Assembly (NCBI RefSeq): GCF_007475365.1
Contig: NZ_CP034442.1
Coordinates: 124,001-188,000, forward strand
Length of the DNA: 64,000 bases
Direction: 5' to 3'
DNA from: Streptococcus oralis subsp. dentisani
GTDB taxonomy: Bacteria; Bacillota; Bacilli; Lactobacillales; Streptococcaceae
A program made the position numbers and the translations under genes. A model generated the notes under the pieces. That model had not been told where the DNA came from and made no database searches. It was given only the letters and a program-made list of their open reading frames with translations. Below, piece after piece: positions 1 through 11,333 of the stretch (its first letter is position 1; each line of letters starts with the position of its first letter).

Positions 1-2
1 GT

Positions 3-64
3 GTCTCGTCACAGTTATTAAAAATAGAAGTGAGAAACTTGGAAGACAGAGAGGACGCAATGTA

Positions 65-65
<1 letters not shown>
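3..65 (+). CDS. possible 3' end of an upstream gene (partial)
   Basis: The frame starting at base 3 is open from the window edge to a TAA at 63-65 that shares a base with the ftsA ATG, as expected for translationally coupled genes. Only about 20 codons are visible and I do not recognise the product. Other frames are also short here, so this is weak. Confidence 0.25.
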
Positions 66-2714
<2,649 letters not shown>

Positions 2715-2717
2715 TCA

Positions 2718-3389
2718 ATGGATTTGAAAAAAAATACAGAGTTCGTTTTTCAGCAGGTCGCTGAAGCTAGCCGAGAAGCCAATCGTGATCCAGCTTCTGT
2801 TTCCATTATTGCAGTGACGAAATATGTGGACGTAAAAACAGCGGAAGCCCTGCTTCCCCTGGGTGTTCATCATATTGGTGAAAATCGTGTTGATAAATTT
2901 TTAGAAAAATATCAGGCGTTAAAAGAATTCCCTGTCACTTGGCATTTGATTGGAACGCTACAAAGACGGAAGGTCAAAGAAGTAATCCCTTTTGTGGATT
3001 ACTTTCATGCTTTAGATTCCTTAAAATTGGCGCAGGAGATTCAAAAAAGAACAGATCATGTTATCAAGTGTTTCCTACAGGTCAATATTTCAGGAGAAGA
3101 AAGCAAGCACGGTTTTTCAAAAGAAGAATTACTAGAACTTTTGCCAGACTTGGCTCAGCTAGATCAGATTGAGTATGTTGGTTTGATGACCATGGCTCCT
3201 TTTGAGGCAGATTCTGATGAATTGAAACAAATTTTCAAGAAAACTCAGGAACTGCAAGCAGAAATTAGGGAAAAACAAATTCCTAATATGCCGATGACAG
3301 AGTTGAGCATGGGCATGAGTCGTGACTATAAGGAAGCGATTCAATTTGGTTCGACCTTTGTTCGAATTGGCACAGCATTTTTTAAATAG
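2718..3389 (+). CDS. yggS: YggS/YlmE-family PLP homeostasis protein
   Basis: Member of the YggS/PROSC family of single-domain PLP-binding proteins that buffer pyridoxal phosphate and affect amino-acid metabolism. The PLP lysine is Lys35 in IIAVTKYV. GENRVDKF and the C-terminal SMGMSRDYKEAI phosphate-binding region are typical. Its 223 residues match the family. The gene starts 3 bases after the ftsZ stop and is the first of the yggS-sepF-ylmG-ylmH block that accompanies ftsZ in Gram-positives. Confidence 0.95.
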   Translation: MDLKKNTEFVFQQVAEASREANRDPASVSIIAVTKYVDVKTAEALLPLGVHHIGENRVDKFLEKYQALKEFPVTWHLIGTLQRRKVKEVIPFVDYFHALDSLKLAQEIQKRTDHVIKCFLQVNISGEESKHGFSKEELLELLPDLAQLDQIEYVGLMTMAPFEADSDELKQIFKKTQELQAEIREKQIPNMPMTELSMGMSRDYKEAIQFGSTFVRIGTAFFK

Positions 3390-3398
3390 GAGAGATCT

Positions 3399-3932
3399 AT
3401 GTCTTTAAAAGATAGATTTGATAAATTTATAGATTATTTTACAGAAGATGGGGAAGAAACAACTGCGACTTATCAACCTCAGGATGAGCAGATGATTGCT
3501 TCATCGAGTTCAGCTTCTAAAGAACTGCCAGCGCAGTTTCAATCAACCACTTCAAAAGATGCCAACATCACTCGCCTACATGCTCGCCAACAAGAATTGG
3601 CTATGCAAAGCCATCGTACAGATGAAAAAGTGACGATTGATGTTCGTTATCCTAGAAAATATGAGGATGCAACAGAGATTGTGGGTTTATTGGCTGGAAA
3701 TGAAAGTATCTTGATTGACTTCCAGTACATGACAGAGGTTCAGGCTCGTCGTTGTCTAGACTATCTGGACGGTGCCCGTCATGTTTTGGCAGGTAATCTG
3801 AAAAAAGTTGCGAGTACAATGTATTTGTTGACACCAGTCAATGTGGTTGTGAATATTGAAGATATCAAGTTGCCTGATGATTCTCAAAGTGCAGAATTTG
3901 GTTTTGATATTAAACGAAGTAGAGCGAAATAA
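3399..3932 (+). CDS. sepF: cell division protein SepF
   Basis: SepF is an FtsZ-associated membrane anchor that bends and bundles Z-filaments. The N-terminal [14 protein letters not shown] is an amphipathic membrane-binding helix, followed by a polar Ser/Gln-rich linker (about 20-75). The C-terminal DUF552 domain (about 75-170) contains [12 protein letters not shown] and [13 protein letters not shown]. Length is 177 residues. An AGGAGAG site precedes the ATG. The stop overlaps the ylmG start by one base. Confidence 0.97.
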   Translation: MSLKDRFDKFIDYFTEDGEETTATYQPQDEQMIASSSSASKELPAQFQSTTSKDANITRLHARQQELAMQSHRTDEKVTIDVRYPRKYEDATEIVGLLAGNESILIDFQYMTEVQARRCLDYLDGARHVLAGNLKKVASTMYLLTPVNVVVNIEDIKLPDDSQSAEFGFDIKRSRAK

Positions 3933-4192
3933 TGATTTTTCTGATTCGTCTAATCCAAAATGCAGTGAATATTTATTCCCTGCTTTTGTTAATCTATGCA
4001 CTCCTCTCTTGGTTTCCAAATTCTTACGGTAGTTCACTAGAACGTTTACTGGAAAAGCTGATTAGACCGATTGTTGATCCACTTCGCCGTTTACCTTTAC
4101 AATTTGGAGGTTTGGATTTATCCATTTGGCTGGCAATCTTAATCGTCCGTTTTTTGGGTGACAGCTTGATTCGTTTCTTGTTGATACTATGA
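3932..4192 (+). CDS. ylmG: YggT/YlmG family membrane protein
   Basis: Small protein of 86 residues with two hydrophobic segments (about 3-25 and 63-85) separated by a loop containing RLLEKLIRPIVDPLRR, the family hallmark. YggT/YlmG proteins have been linked to cell shape and osmotic tolerance in bacteria and to nucleoid or plastid division in chloroplasts. The exact role is unknown. It is translationally coupled at both ends (TAATG with sepF, ATGA with ylmH). Confidence 0.93.
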   Translation: MIFLIRLIQNAVNIYSLLLLIYALLSWFPNSYGSSLERLLEKLIRPIVDPLRRLPLQFGGLDLSIWLAILIVRFLGDSLIRFLLIL

Positions 4193-4980
4193 TGACAAAT
4201 AAAGCGATTTACCAGCACTTTTCCCTTGATGATGCTCCCTTTATTGATAAGGGATTAGAGTGGATCAAGCGGGCGGAAGATACTTATACTCCTGTCCTCA
4301 CTGCTTTTGTCAATCCGCATCAGGAACATATACTGAGGGTTTTGGCTGGGACCTATGGACTGGGCTGTGTGAGTAGCGGAGAATATATCCATACGGAATT
4401 TGTCCGTGTCCTTCTGTATCCGGACTATTTCAGTCCGACACTGTCAGATTTTGAAATGGCATTGTTAGAGATCCGTTATCCAAGTAGATTTGAACAGCTA
4501 ACACATGCAAAGATTTTGGGGACAATCATCAATCAACTAGGAATTGATCGTAAGCTCTTTGGTGATATCTTGGTAGATGAAAAGAGAGCACAGATTTTTG
4601 TCAATCGTGATTTTATCCCTCTGTTTCAGGATGGGATACAAAAGATTGCTAGGCTACCTGTGTCGCTGGAGGAATGTCCTTTCACCGATAAAATCATATC
4701 TGAGATCAATTATCAAGAACAAGAGATTTTGATTTCCAGTTTTCGTTTGGATGCCCTCTTATCAAGTGCCTTGAAATTATCCAGAAAGCAGGCTGGTCAA
4801 CTGATAGAGAAAAAATCTGTTCAGGTAAACTACCACCCCATTGAAAAATTAGATTATCTAGTAGCTGTAGGGGATTTGATTAGTGTGAGAAAGTTTGGTC
4901 GTCTGAAGATTGTCAAAGAAAATGGGCAAACTAAAAGGGATAAGATAAAACTGACTATCCAATTATTATTAAGTAAGTGA
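4189..4980 (+). CDS. ylmH: YlmH family RNA-binding S4-domain protein
   Basis: The 263-residue protein has an N-terminal YlmH domain (about 1-170) and a C-terminal S4 domain (about 185-245, LDALLSSALKLSRKQAGQL). Family members bind ribosomal RNA or tRNA on stalled large subunits and assist ribosome-associated quality control, and the gene is a standard member of the division cluster. The ATG at 4189 overlaps the ylmG stop. A second ATG at 4192 is also possible. The stop abuts the divIVA ribosome binding site. Confidence 0.93.
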   Translation: MMTNKAIYQHFSLDDAPFIDKGLEWIKRAEDTYTPVLTAFVNPHQEHILRVLAGTYGLGCVSSGEYIHTEFVRVLLYPDYFSPTLSDFEMALLEIRYPSRFEQLTHAKILGTIINQLGIDRKLFGDILVDEKRAQIFVNRDFIPLFQDGIQKIARLPVSLEECPFTDKIISEINYQEQEILISSFRLDALLSSALKLSRKQAGQLIEKKSVQVNYHPIEKLDYLVAVGDLISVRKFGRLKIVKENGQTKRDKIKLTIQLLLSK

Positions 4981-4988
4981 GGAAAAGT

Positions 4989-5873
4989 ATGCCAATTACA
5001 TCATTAGAAATTAAAGATAAAACCTTTTCTACGAAATTCAGAGGGTTTGATCCAGAAGAAGTAGATGAATTTCTTGATATTGTTGTTCGTGATTACGAGG
5101 ACTTAGTTCGCAATAATCACGAAATGGAAAGACACATTAGAAGTTTAGAAGAGCGCTTATCTTACTTTGATGAGATGAAGGATTCGTTGAGCCAGTCTGT
5201 TTTGATTGCTCAAGATACGGCTGAACGTGTAAAGCAAGCTGCTCAAGAGCGCTCAAACAATATTATTCAACAGGCTGAGCAAGATGCCCAGCGCCTCCTT
5301 GAAGAGGCAAAATACAAGGCTAATGAAATCCTACGTCAGGCAACAGATAATGCTAAGAAAGTAGCTGTTGAGACAGAGGAATTGAAAAACAAAAGCCGTG
5401 TATTTCATCAACGTCTCAAATCTACGATTGAGAGCCAGTTGGCAATTGTCGAATCTTCAGATTGGGAAGATATTCTTCGTCCGACTGCGACTTATCTCCA
5501 AACAAGTGATGAAGCCTTCAAGGAAGTCGTAGGTGAGGTCTTGGGAGAAGCTGTTCCTTCGCAACCAGAAGAAGAGCCGATTGATGTGACTCGCCAATTT
5601 TCACCTGAAGAAATGGCTGAGTTACAAGCCCGCATCGAAGCAGGTAACAAAGAATTAGCTGAGTTTGAAGCTCAGCAGGCTAACAGTCAAGCGGAAAGTC
5701 ATGTGTTAGACATCAATACGGTTGTAGAAGAGATACAGTCTCATTCAGTTGAACCACAACATGAGGATTCAGAAATCGTGACAGAGTATTTCTCAGTATC
5801 GCCATCAGCAACTGGAACTGCTTCTTCAACTACTAGACATGAAGCACAACAAGAATCCGTTACAATATTATAA
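4989..5873 (+). CDS. divIVA: cell division initiation protein DivIVA
   Basis: DivIVA is a coiled-coil protein that binds negatively curved membrane at septum and poles and organises division and peptidoglycan synthesis. The N-terminus MPITSLEIKDKTFSTKFRGF carries the lipid-binding loop, followed by FDPEEVDEFLD and long coiled coils (about 30-165). The acidic, Gln-rich C-terminal tail makes the protein 294 residues, somewhat longer than the roughly 260 I remember for S. pneumoniae. The frame opens at 4977, but the ATG at 4989 after GAGGAAAAG gives the family start. Confidence 0.96.
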   Translation: MPITSLEIKDKTFSTKFRGFDPEEVDEFLDIVVRDYEDLVRNNHEMERHIRSLEERLSYFDEMKDSLSQSVLIAQDTAERVKQAAQERSNNIIQQAEQDAQRLLEEAKYKANEILRQATDNAKKVAVETEELKNKSRVFHQRLKSTIESQLAIVESSDWEDILRPTATYLQTSDEAFKEVVGEVLGEAVPSQPEEEPIDVTRQFSPEEMAELQARIEAGNKELAEFEAQQANSQAESHVLDINTVVEEIQSHSVEPQHEDSEIVTEYFSVSPSATGTASSTTRHEAQQESVTIL

Positions 5874-5904
5874 GAAATAAATGTGAGAACAATATCTGAC
5901 TAAC

Positions 5905-6100
5905 TATATTTTCAGCGAGTAGGAGATGGTGTGAGTCCTGCAATCCCTAGTGGTCAGATTATCCTCTCAAGCAATCCAGTCTGAAAAGAGTAAGATTGGA
6001 CGTTGCCCACGTTACGGGACAAGAGGGGAAAAGACAAAGTCTTTTTCCGAACAAAGGTGGTACCACGATTTTCGTCCTTTTTAGCGATTCGTGGTTTTTA
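5905..6100 (+). promoter_or_regulatory. T-box leader (isoleucine) upstream of ileS
   Basis: The T-box consensus AAAGGTGGTACCACG is at 6053-6067. The Stem I start has AGTAGGAGATGGTGTGAGTCC (5918-5938, the AG-bulge and GGTG-like region). A candidate specifier ATC (Ile) is at 5961-5963. Uncharged tRNA-Ile should stabilise the antiterminator and allow ileS transcription. The 5' limit is a guess from a TATATT box near 5905. Confidence 0.93.
6062..6099 (+). terminator. T-box attenuator hairpin of ileS
   Basis: ACCACGA (6062-6068) pairs with TCGTGGT (6089-6095), followed by a run of T to 6099. The 5' arm overlaps the T-box sequence, so the two structures are mutually exclusive. Confidence 0.88.
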
Positions 6101-6127
6101 ATTTGTCTATATAATAAAGGAGATATA

Positions 6128-8920
6128 ATGAAACTCAAAGATACCCTAAATCTTGGAAAAACTGAATTTCCAATGCGTGCTGGACTTCCTACTAAAGAAC
6201 CACTATGGCAAAAAGAGTGGGACGAAGCGAAACTTTACCAACGTCGTCAAGAATTGAACCAAGGAAAACCGCATTTCACCTTGCATGATGGCCCTCCCTA
6301 TGCCAACGGAAATATCCACGTTGGGCACGCCATGAACAAGATTTCTAAAGATATTATTGTTCGTTCTAAGTCTATGTCAGGATTTTACGCCCCTTACATC
6401 CCAGGTTGGGATACACATGGTCTGCCAATCGAGCAAGTTTTGGCAAAACAAGGTGTCAAACGCAAAGAAATGGACTTGGTTGAGTACTTGAAACTTTGCC
6501 GCGAGTACGCTCTTTCTCAAGTTGATAAACAACGTGAAGACTTTAAACGTTTGGGTGTTTCTGGTGACTGGGAAAATCCTTATGTGACTTTGACTCCAGA
6601 CTATGAAGCGGCTCAAATCCGTGTCTTTGGTGAAATGGCTAAAAAAGGCTATATCTACCGTGGTGCCAAGCCAGTTTACTGGTCATGGTCATCTGAATCA
6701 GCTCTTGCAGAAGCAGAAATTGAATATCATGACTTGCTTTCAACTTCCCTTTACTATGCTAACCGTATCAAAGACGGAAAAGGTGTCCTAGATACTGATA
6801 CTTACATCGTTGTTTGGACAACTACTCCATTTACCATTACAGCATCTCGTGGGTTGACTGTTGGTGCGGATATCGATTACGTAGTCGTACAACCAGCTGG
6901 TGAATCTCGTAAGTTTGTGGTTTCTTCAGAATTGTTGACTAGTTTGTCTGAAAAATTTGGCTGGGCTGATGTTCAGGTCTTGGCAACCTACCGTGGTCAA
7001 GAATTGAACCATATCGTAACAGCTCACCCTTGGGATACGGCTGTAGATGAGTTGGTGATTCTTGGTGACCACGTTACAACTGACTCTGGTACAGGTATCG
7101 TCCATACAGCCCCTGGTTTTGGTGAGGACGACTACAATGTCGGTGTTGCTAACGGTCTTGAAGTTGCTGTAACAGTTAACGAACGCGGTATTATGATGGC
7201 CAATGCTGGCTCTGACTTTGAAGGTCAATTCTATGACAAGGTTGTACCAACTGTTATCGAAAAACTTGGTAATCTTCTCCTTGCGCAAGAAGAAATCTCT
7301 CACTCCTATCCATTTGACTGGCGTACGAAAAAACCAATCATCTGGCGTGCAGTGCCACAATGGTTTGCCTCTGTATCTAAATTCCGCCAAGAAATCTTGG
7401 ATGAAATTGAAAAAGTGAAGTTCCACTCAGAATGGGGGAAAGTGCGTCTTTACAACATGATTCGCGACCGTGGCGACTGGGTTATCTCTCGTCAACGTGC
7501 TTGGGGAGTTCCACTTCCTATCTTCTATGCTGAAGACGGAACGCCAATCATGACTGCTGAAACGATTGAGCACGTGGCTCAACTCTTTGAGGAACACGGA
7601 TCTATCATCTGGTGGGAACGTGATTCAAAGGATCTCTTGCCAGAAGGATTTACGCATCCCGGTTCACCAAATGGCGAGTTCAAAAAAGAAACAGACATCA
7701 TGGACGTTTGGTTTGACTCAGGTTCATCATGGAATGGAGTTGTGGTAAACCGTCCAGAGTTGACTTACCCAGCAGATCTTTACCTAGAAGGTTCTGACCA
7801 ATACCGTGGTTGGTTCAACTCTTCTCTCATCACATCCGTTGCTAACCATGGCGTTGCTCCTTACAAACAAATCTTGTCACAAGGTTTTGCCCTTGATGGT
7901 AAGGGTGAAAAGATGTCTAAATCCCTTGGAAATACGATTGCTCCAAGCGATGTTGAAAAACAATTTGGTGCGGAAATTTTGCGTCTTTGGGTAACAAGTG
8001 TTGACTCAAGTAACGACGTGCGTATCTCTATGGATATCTTGAGCCAAGTCTCTGAAACTTACCGTAAGATCCGTAACACTCTTCGTTTCTTGATTGCTAA
8101 TACATCTGACTTTAACCCAGCTCAAGACGCAGTAGCCTACGATGATCTTCGTTCAGTTGATAAGTATATGACCATCCGCTTTAACCAACTTGTGAAAACG
8201 ATTCGTGATGCTTATGCCAACTTTGAATTCTTGATAATCTATAAGGCCTTGGTAAACTTTATCAACGTTGACTTGTCAGCCTTCTACCTTGACTTTGCTA
8301 AAGACGTTGTTTACATCGAAGGTTCCAAATCACTCGAACGTCGTCAAATGCAGACTGTCTTCTATGACATTCTTGTGAAAATCACTAAACTCTTGACACC
8401 AATTCTGCCTCACACTGCGGAAGAAATCTGGTCATATCTTGAGTTTGAAGCTGAAGAATTCGTTCAATTGTCAGAATTGCCAGAAGCTCAAACCTTTGCC
8501 AACCAAGAAGAAATCTTGGATACATGGGCAGCCTTCATGGACTTCCGTGGACAAGCTCAAAAAGCCTTGGAAGAAGCTCGTAATGCAAAAGTAATCGGTA
8601 AATCACTCGAAGCTCACTTAACGGTTTATCCTAATGAAGTTGTGAAAACTTTGCTTGAAGCAGTAAACAGCAATGTAGCTCAACTTTTGATCGTGTCAGA
8701 CTTGACTATTGCAGAAGGACCAGCTCCAGAAGGCGCAGTTAGCTTTGAAGACGTAGCCTTCACAGTTGAACGCGCTGCAGGTGAAGTATGTGACCGTTGC
8801 CGTCGTATCGATCCAACTACTGCAGACCGTAGTTATCATGCAGTTATCTGTGACCACTGTGCAAGCATCGTAGAAGAAAACTTTGCGGACGCAGTCGCAG
8901 AAGGATTTGAAGCGAAATAA
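6128..8920 (+). CDS. ileS: isoleucyl-tRNA synthetase
   Basis: Class I synthetase that charges tRNA-Ile. The 930-residue protein has the HIGH-type motif HVGH (64-67), the connective peptide 1 editing domain with WTTTPFT, the KMSKS motif (595-599), the anticodon-binding helical domain, and a C-terminal zinc ribbon with paired CDRC and CDHC. The frame is open back to 5996, but that part is the T-box leader. The ATG at 6128 follows AAAGGAGATATA and gives the normal family length. Confidence 0.98.
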   Translation: MKLKDTLNLGKTEFPMRAGLPTKEPLWQKEWDEAKLYQRRQELNQGKPHFTLHDGPPYANGNIHVGHAMNKISKDIIVRSKSMSGFYAPYIPGWDTHGLPIEQVLAKQGVKRKEMDLVEYLKLCREYALSQVDKQREDFKRLGVSGDWENPYVTLTPDYEAAQIRVFGEMAKKGYIYRGAKPVYWSWSSESALAEAEIEYHDLLSTSLYYANRIKDGKGVLDTDTYIVVWTTTPFTITASRGLTVGADIDYVVVQPAGESRKFVVSSELLTSLSEKFGWADVQVLATYRGQELNHIVTAHPWDTAVDELVILGDHVTTDSGTGIVHTAPGFGEDDYNVGVANGLEVAVTVNERGIMMANAGSDFEGQFYDKVVPTVIEKLGNLLLAQEEISHSYPFDWRTKKPIIWRAVPQWFASVSKFRQEILDEIEKVKFHSEWGKVRLYNMIRDRGDWVISRQRAWGVPLPIFYAEDGTPIMTAETIEHVAQLFEEHGSIIWWERDSKDLLPEGFTHPGSPNGEFKKETDIMDVWFDSGSSWNGVVVNRPELTYPADLYLEGSDQYRGWFNSSLITSVANHGVAPYKQILSQGFALDGKGEKMSKSLGNTIAPSDVEKQFGAEILRLWVTSVDSSNDVRISMDILSQVSETYRKIRNTLRFLIANTSDFNPAQDAVAYDDLRSVDKYMTIRFNQLVKTIRDAYANFEFLIIYKALVNFINVDLSAFYLDFAKDVVYIEGSKSLERRQMQTVFYDILVKITKLLTPILPHTAEEIWSYLEFEAEEFVQLSELPEAQTFANQEEILDTWAAFMDFRGQAQKALEEARNAKVIGKSLEAHLTVYPNEVVKTLLEAVNSNVAQLLIVSDLTIAEGPAPEGAVSFEDVAFTVERAAGEVCDRCRRIDPTTADRSYHAVICDHCASIVEENFADAVAEGFEAK

Positions 8921-8955
8921 TCAGAAAGAGACTGAGAAAGGTCACTAAAATCATA

Positions 8956-9002
8956 AAAACGCATAATATCAAGAGTTCAAGTGCTTTGATATTATGCGTT
9001 TT
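8956..9002 (+). terminator. terminator after ileS
   Basis: A perfect 17-bp inverted repeat: AAAACGCATAATATCAA (8956-8972) and TTGATATTATGCGTTTT (8986-9002), with a 13-nt loop. The 3' arm ends in T residues. It ends the division-cluster/ileS transcription and reads as a terminator in both directions. Confidence 0.85.
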
Positions 9003-9247
9003 ATTATGGGAAAATTTACTAGTCCATTTCCTAAAATGAAGTTCTTTTTAGCCTGTCCGTGTAGATAATTAATATAATCAACTATTCAGTTTTCTCATAA
9101 TTTTATATTTCTACTAATTATAAAGAGACTATAGAACTTAAAATTATTTTTTGAAAATCAATATTTATTATAAAATATTATAAGACTGTTTAATTTTTAG
9201 AGAAATTATGATAGAATAATACCTATAAAAATTTTAAGGAGATTATT
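9003..9247. other. AT-rich intergenic region
   Basis: The rest of the 327-bp gap between ileS and the next gene is very AT-rich. I see no gene or RNA structure apart from the promoter of the downstream gene. Confidence 0.6.
9209..9217 (+). promoter_or_regulatory. extended -10 promoter of the 126-residue membrane protein gene
   Basis: TGATAGAAT at 9209-9217 fits the extended -10 pattern TGnTATAAT with one mismatch. There is no good -35 at the right distance. The start codon is about 30 bases downstream. Confidence 0.5.
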
Positions 9248-9628
9248 ATGAAAACAAATACACTTGCTCGTGTTAACGCTATTTTTGGTCTTATTTCAGG
9301 AATTGTATTGCTTTTAGCGCCAGTCATCATGTTTATGATGGCTGTTGGAGCTGCTGCAGCGACTGAAGACGCAGATGTAACACTTGGAACATTGACAGGG
9401 ATTTCAATTATTTTGTTATTGGTTAAAATTGCTGTTTTGGTATTGGGAATTGTTGCTATTGTTTATTATAAAGATGATGAACGTGTTACGAATGCACCTT
9501 CTGTTTTGCTCATTGTAGGTGGTGCGGTCGGTTTGATTCCACTTTTGGGATGGGTAGGTGGAATTCTAACCATTATTGGTGGTTCACTCTACTTTGGAAC
9601 ATTGAAAAAATTTGTAATTGAAGAGTAG
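9248..9628 (+). CDS. small integral membrane protein, function unknown
   Basis: The protein has 126 residues and three or four hydrophobic segments: about 10-35, 48-72 and a glycine-rich pair around 85-118. The cytoplasmic-type loop YYKDDERVT lies between them. It resembles small DUF4064-like membrane proteins but I cannot assign it. AAGGAG precedes the ATG. It is monocistronic, with its own promoter and a hairpin terminator. Confidence 0.85.
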   Translation: MKTNTLARVNAIFGLISGIVLLLAPVIMFMMAVGAAAATEDADVTLGTLTGISIILLLVKIAVLVLGIVAIVYYKDDERVTNAPSVLLIVGGAVGLIPLLGWVGGILTIIGGSLYFGTLKKFVIEE

Positions 9629-9693
9629 TAGTTTTTTAATTATTTAGGAGAGACTGCTTCATTTTCTGTTGAGAACAATTATGATAATATAAT

Positions 9694-9725
9694 AAAGAGA
9701 AGGCTGAGAAGCTCTTCTCTTTTTC
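9694..9725 (+). terminator. terminator after the 126-residue membrane protein gene
   Basis: AAAGAGAAG (9694-9702) pairs with CTTCTCTTT (9714-9722), followed by T residues. Confidence 0.65.
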
Positions 9726-9760
9726 GTTGATTTTCACTAGCTTTTTTGTGAAAAATTGTG

Positions 9761-9766
9761 TAAAAT
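9761..9766 (+). promoter_or_regulatory. -10 box of gpmA
   Basis: TAAAAT at 9761-9766, preceded by TTGTG, lies about 50 bases before the gpmA start. The -35 region is weak. Confidence 0.4.
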
Positions 9767-9816
9767 GGAATAGATAAACGAGGACAACCTCGAAAAATAA
9801 AAGGAGAATCCATCTA

Positions 9817-10509
9817 ATGGTAAAATTGGTTTTTGCTCGCCACGGTGAGTCTGAATGGAACAAAGCTAACCTTTTCACTGGTTGGGCTGATGTTGATTTG
9901 TCTGAAAAAGGAACACAACAAGCGATTGACGCTGGTAAATTGATCAAAGAAGCTGGTATCGAATTTGACCAAGCTTACACTTCAGTATTGAAACGTGCGA
10001 TCAAAACAACAAACTTGGCTCTTGAAGCTGCTGACCAATTGTGGGTTCCAGTTGAAAAATCATGGCGCTTGAACGAACGTCACTACGGTGGTTTGACTGG
10101 TAAAAACAAGGCTGAAGCTGCTGAACAATTTGGTGATGAGCAAGTTCACATCTGGCGTCGTTCATACGATGTATTGCCTCCAAACATGGACCGTGATGAT
10201 GAGCACTCAGCTCACACTGACCGTCGTTACGCTTCACTTGACGACTCAGTTATCCCAGATGCTGAAAACTTGAAAGTAACTTTGGAACGTGCCCTTCCAT
10301 TCTGGGAAGACAAAATCGCTCCAGCACTTAAAGATGGTAAAAACGTATTCGTAGGAGCTCACGGTAACTCAATTCGTGCCCTTGTAAAACACATCAAACG
10401 CTTGTCAGACGACGAAATCATGGACGTGGAAATCCCTAACTTCCCACCATTGGTATTCGAATTCGACGAAAAATTGAACGTAGTTTCTGAATACTACCTT
10501 GGAAAATAA
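9817..10509 (+). CDS. gpmA: 2,3-bisphosphoglycerate-dependent phosphoglycerate mutase
   Basis: The cytoplasmic glycolytic enzyme that interconverts 3- and 2-phosphoglycerate. The phosphohistidine motif is ARHGESEW with His9. [10 protein letters not shown] carries the catalytic Glu, and GAHGNSIRA holds the second catalytic His. Length is 230 residues, as expected. Codon use is strongly biased towards highly expressed codons, consistent with a glycolytic gene. It is flanked by its own -10 box and a strong terminator. AAAGGAG precedes the ATG. Confidence 0.98.
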   Translation: MVKLVFARHGESEWNKANLFTGWADVDLSEKGTQQAIDAGKLIKEAGIEFDQAYTSVLKRAIKTTNLALEAADQLWVPVEKSWRLNERHYGGLTGKNKAEAAEQFGDEQVHIWRRSYDVLPPNMDRDDEHSAHTDRRYASLDDSVIPDAENLKVTLERALPFWEDKIAPALKDGKNVFVGAHGNSIRALVKHIKRLSDDEIMDVEIPNFPPLVFEFDEKLNVVSEYYLGK

Positions 10510-10520
10510 TCTATAAACAG

Positions 10521-10546
10521 AAAGCCTAGATTACTAGGCTTTTTTG
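10521..10546 (+). terminator. terminator after gpmA
   Basis: AAAGCCTAG (10521-10529), loop ATTA, CTAGGCTTT (10534-10542), then T residues. Confidence 0.9.
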
Positions 10547-10630
10547 TTTTTGCTTCCAGTTTCCAACTAGTTGAAAAAGCGTTATAATGATAGTAAAGAG
10601 TGACTTAATTGTAAGAAAGAGAGAAGGACG

Positions 10631-11332
10631 ATGGCTTATATTGAAATGAAACACAGCTACAAGCGTTACCAGGTTGGGGATACGGAGATTGTGGCTAATC
10701 GTGATGTGAATTTTGAAATTGAAAAAGGGGAGCTGGTTATCATACTTGGCGCTTCAGGTGCTGGAAAATCAACCGTTCTCAATCTCCTAGGAGGTATGGA
10801 TACCAATGATGAGGGGGAGATTTGGATTGATGGTGCCAATATTGCCAACTATAGTTCTCACCAACGAACAAACTATCGTCGTGAAGATGTGGGATTTGTT
10901 TTTCAGTTTTACAATCTGGTCTCCAATCTGACAGCCAAGGAAAACGTAGAGTTGGCCTCAGAAATTGTAGCTGATGCCCTAGATCCAGAGCAAGTGCTCA
11001 AAGACGTAGGTCTGGCTCATCGCCTGAATAACTTTCCAGCCCAGCTTTCTGGAGGGGAGCAACAGCGAGTCTCCATTGCACGCGCTGTAGCCAAAAATCC
11101 TAAAATTCTCCTCTGCGATGAACCGACAGGTGCCTTGGATTACCAGACGGGGAAGCAAGTCTTGAAGATTCTCCAAGACATGTCTCGTCAAAAGGGGGCG
11201 ACAGTGATTATCGTGACCCACAATGGCGCGCTAGCCCCTATTGCAGATCGGGTGATTCACATGCGCGATGCAACGGTTAAGAGCATGACGATCAATGAGC
11301 ATCCGCAGGATATCGATACATTGGAGTATTAG
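10631..11332 (+). CDS. ABC transporter ATP-binding protein (MacB/LolD type)
   Basis: A 233-residue ATPase of the MacB/LolD/antimicrobial-peptide exporter family, with Walker [10 protein letters not shown] (40-48), a Q-loop in VFQFYNLVS, signature [10 protein letters not shown], and Walker [13 protein letters not shown]. It lies one base upstream of an FtsX-type permease gene, so the two should form one transporter. The substrate is unknown. Relatives export peptides or confer resistance to cell-wall-active peptides. A TATAAT at 10583-10588 may be the promoter. Confidence 0.93.
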   Translation: MAYIEMKHSYKRYQVGDTEIVANRDVNFEIEKGELVIILGASGAGKSTVLNLLGGMDTNDEGEIWIDGANIANYSSHQRTNYRREDVGFVFQFYNLVSNLTAKENVELASEIVADALDPEQVLKDVGLAHRLNNFPAQLSGGEQQRVSIARAVAKNPKILLCDEPTGALDYQTGKQVLKILQDMSRQKGATVIIVTHNGALAPIADRVIHMRDATVKSMTINEHPQDIDTLEY

Positions 11333-11333
11333 C

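Noticed and set aside
5996..6127. Upstream extension of the ileS reading frame
   Set aside because: This stretch is the 3' half of the T-box leader, including the terminator hairpin, and the ATG at 6128 has a proper Shine-Dalgarno.
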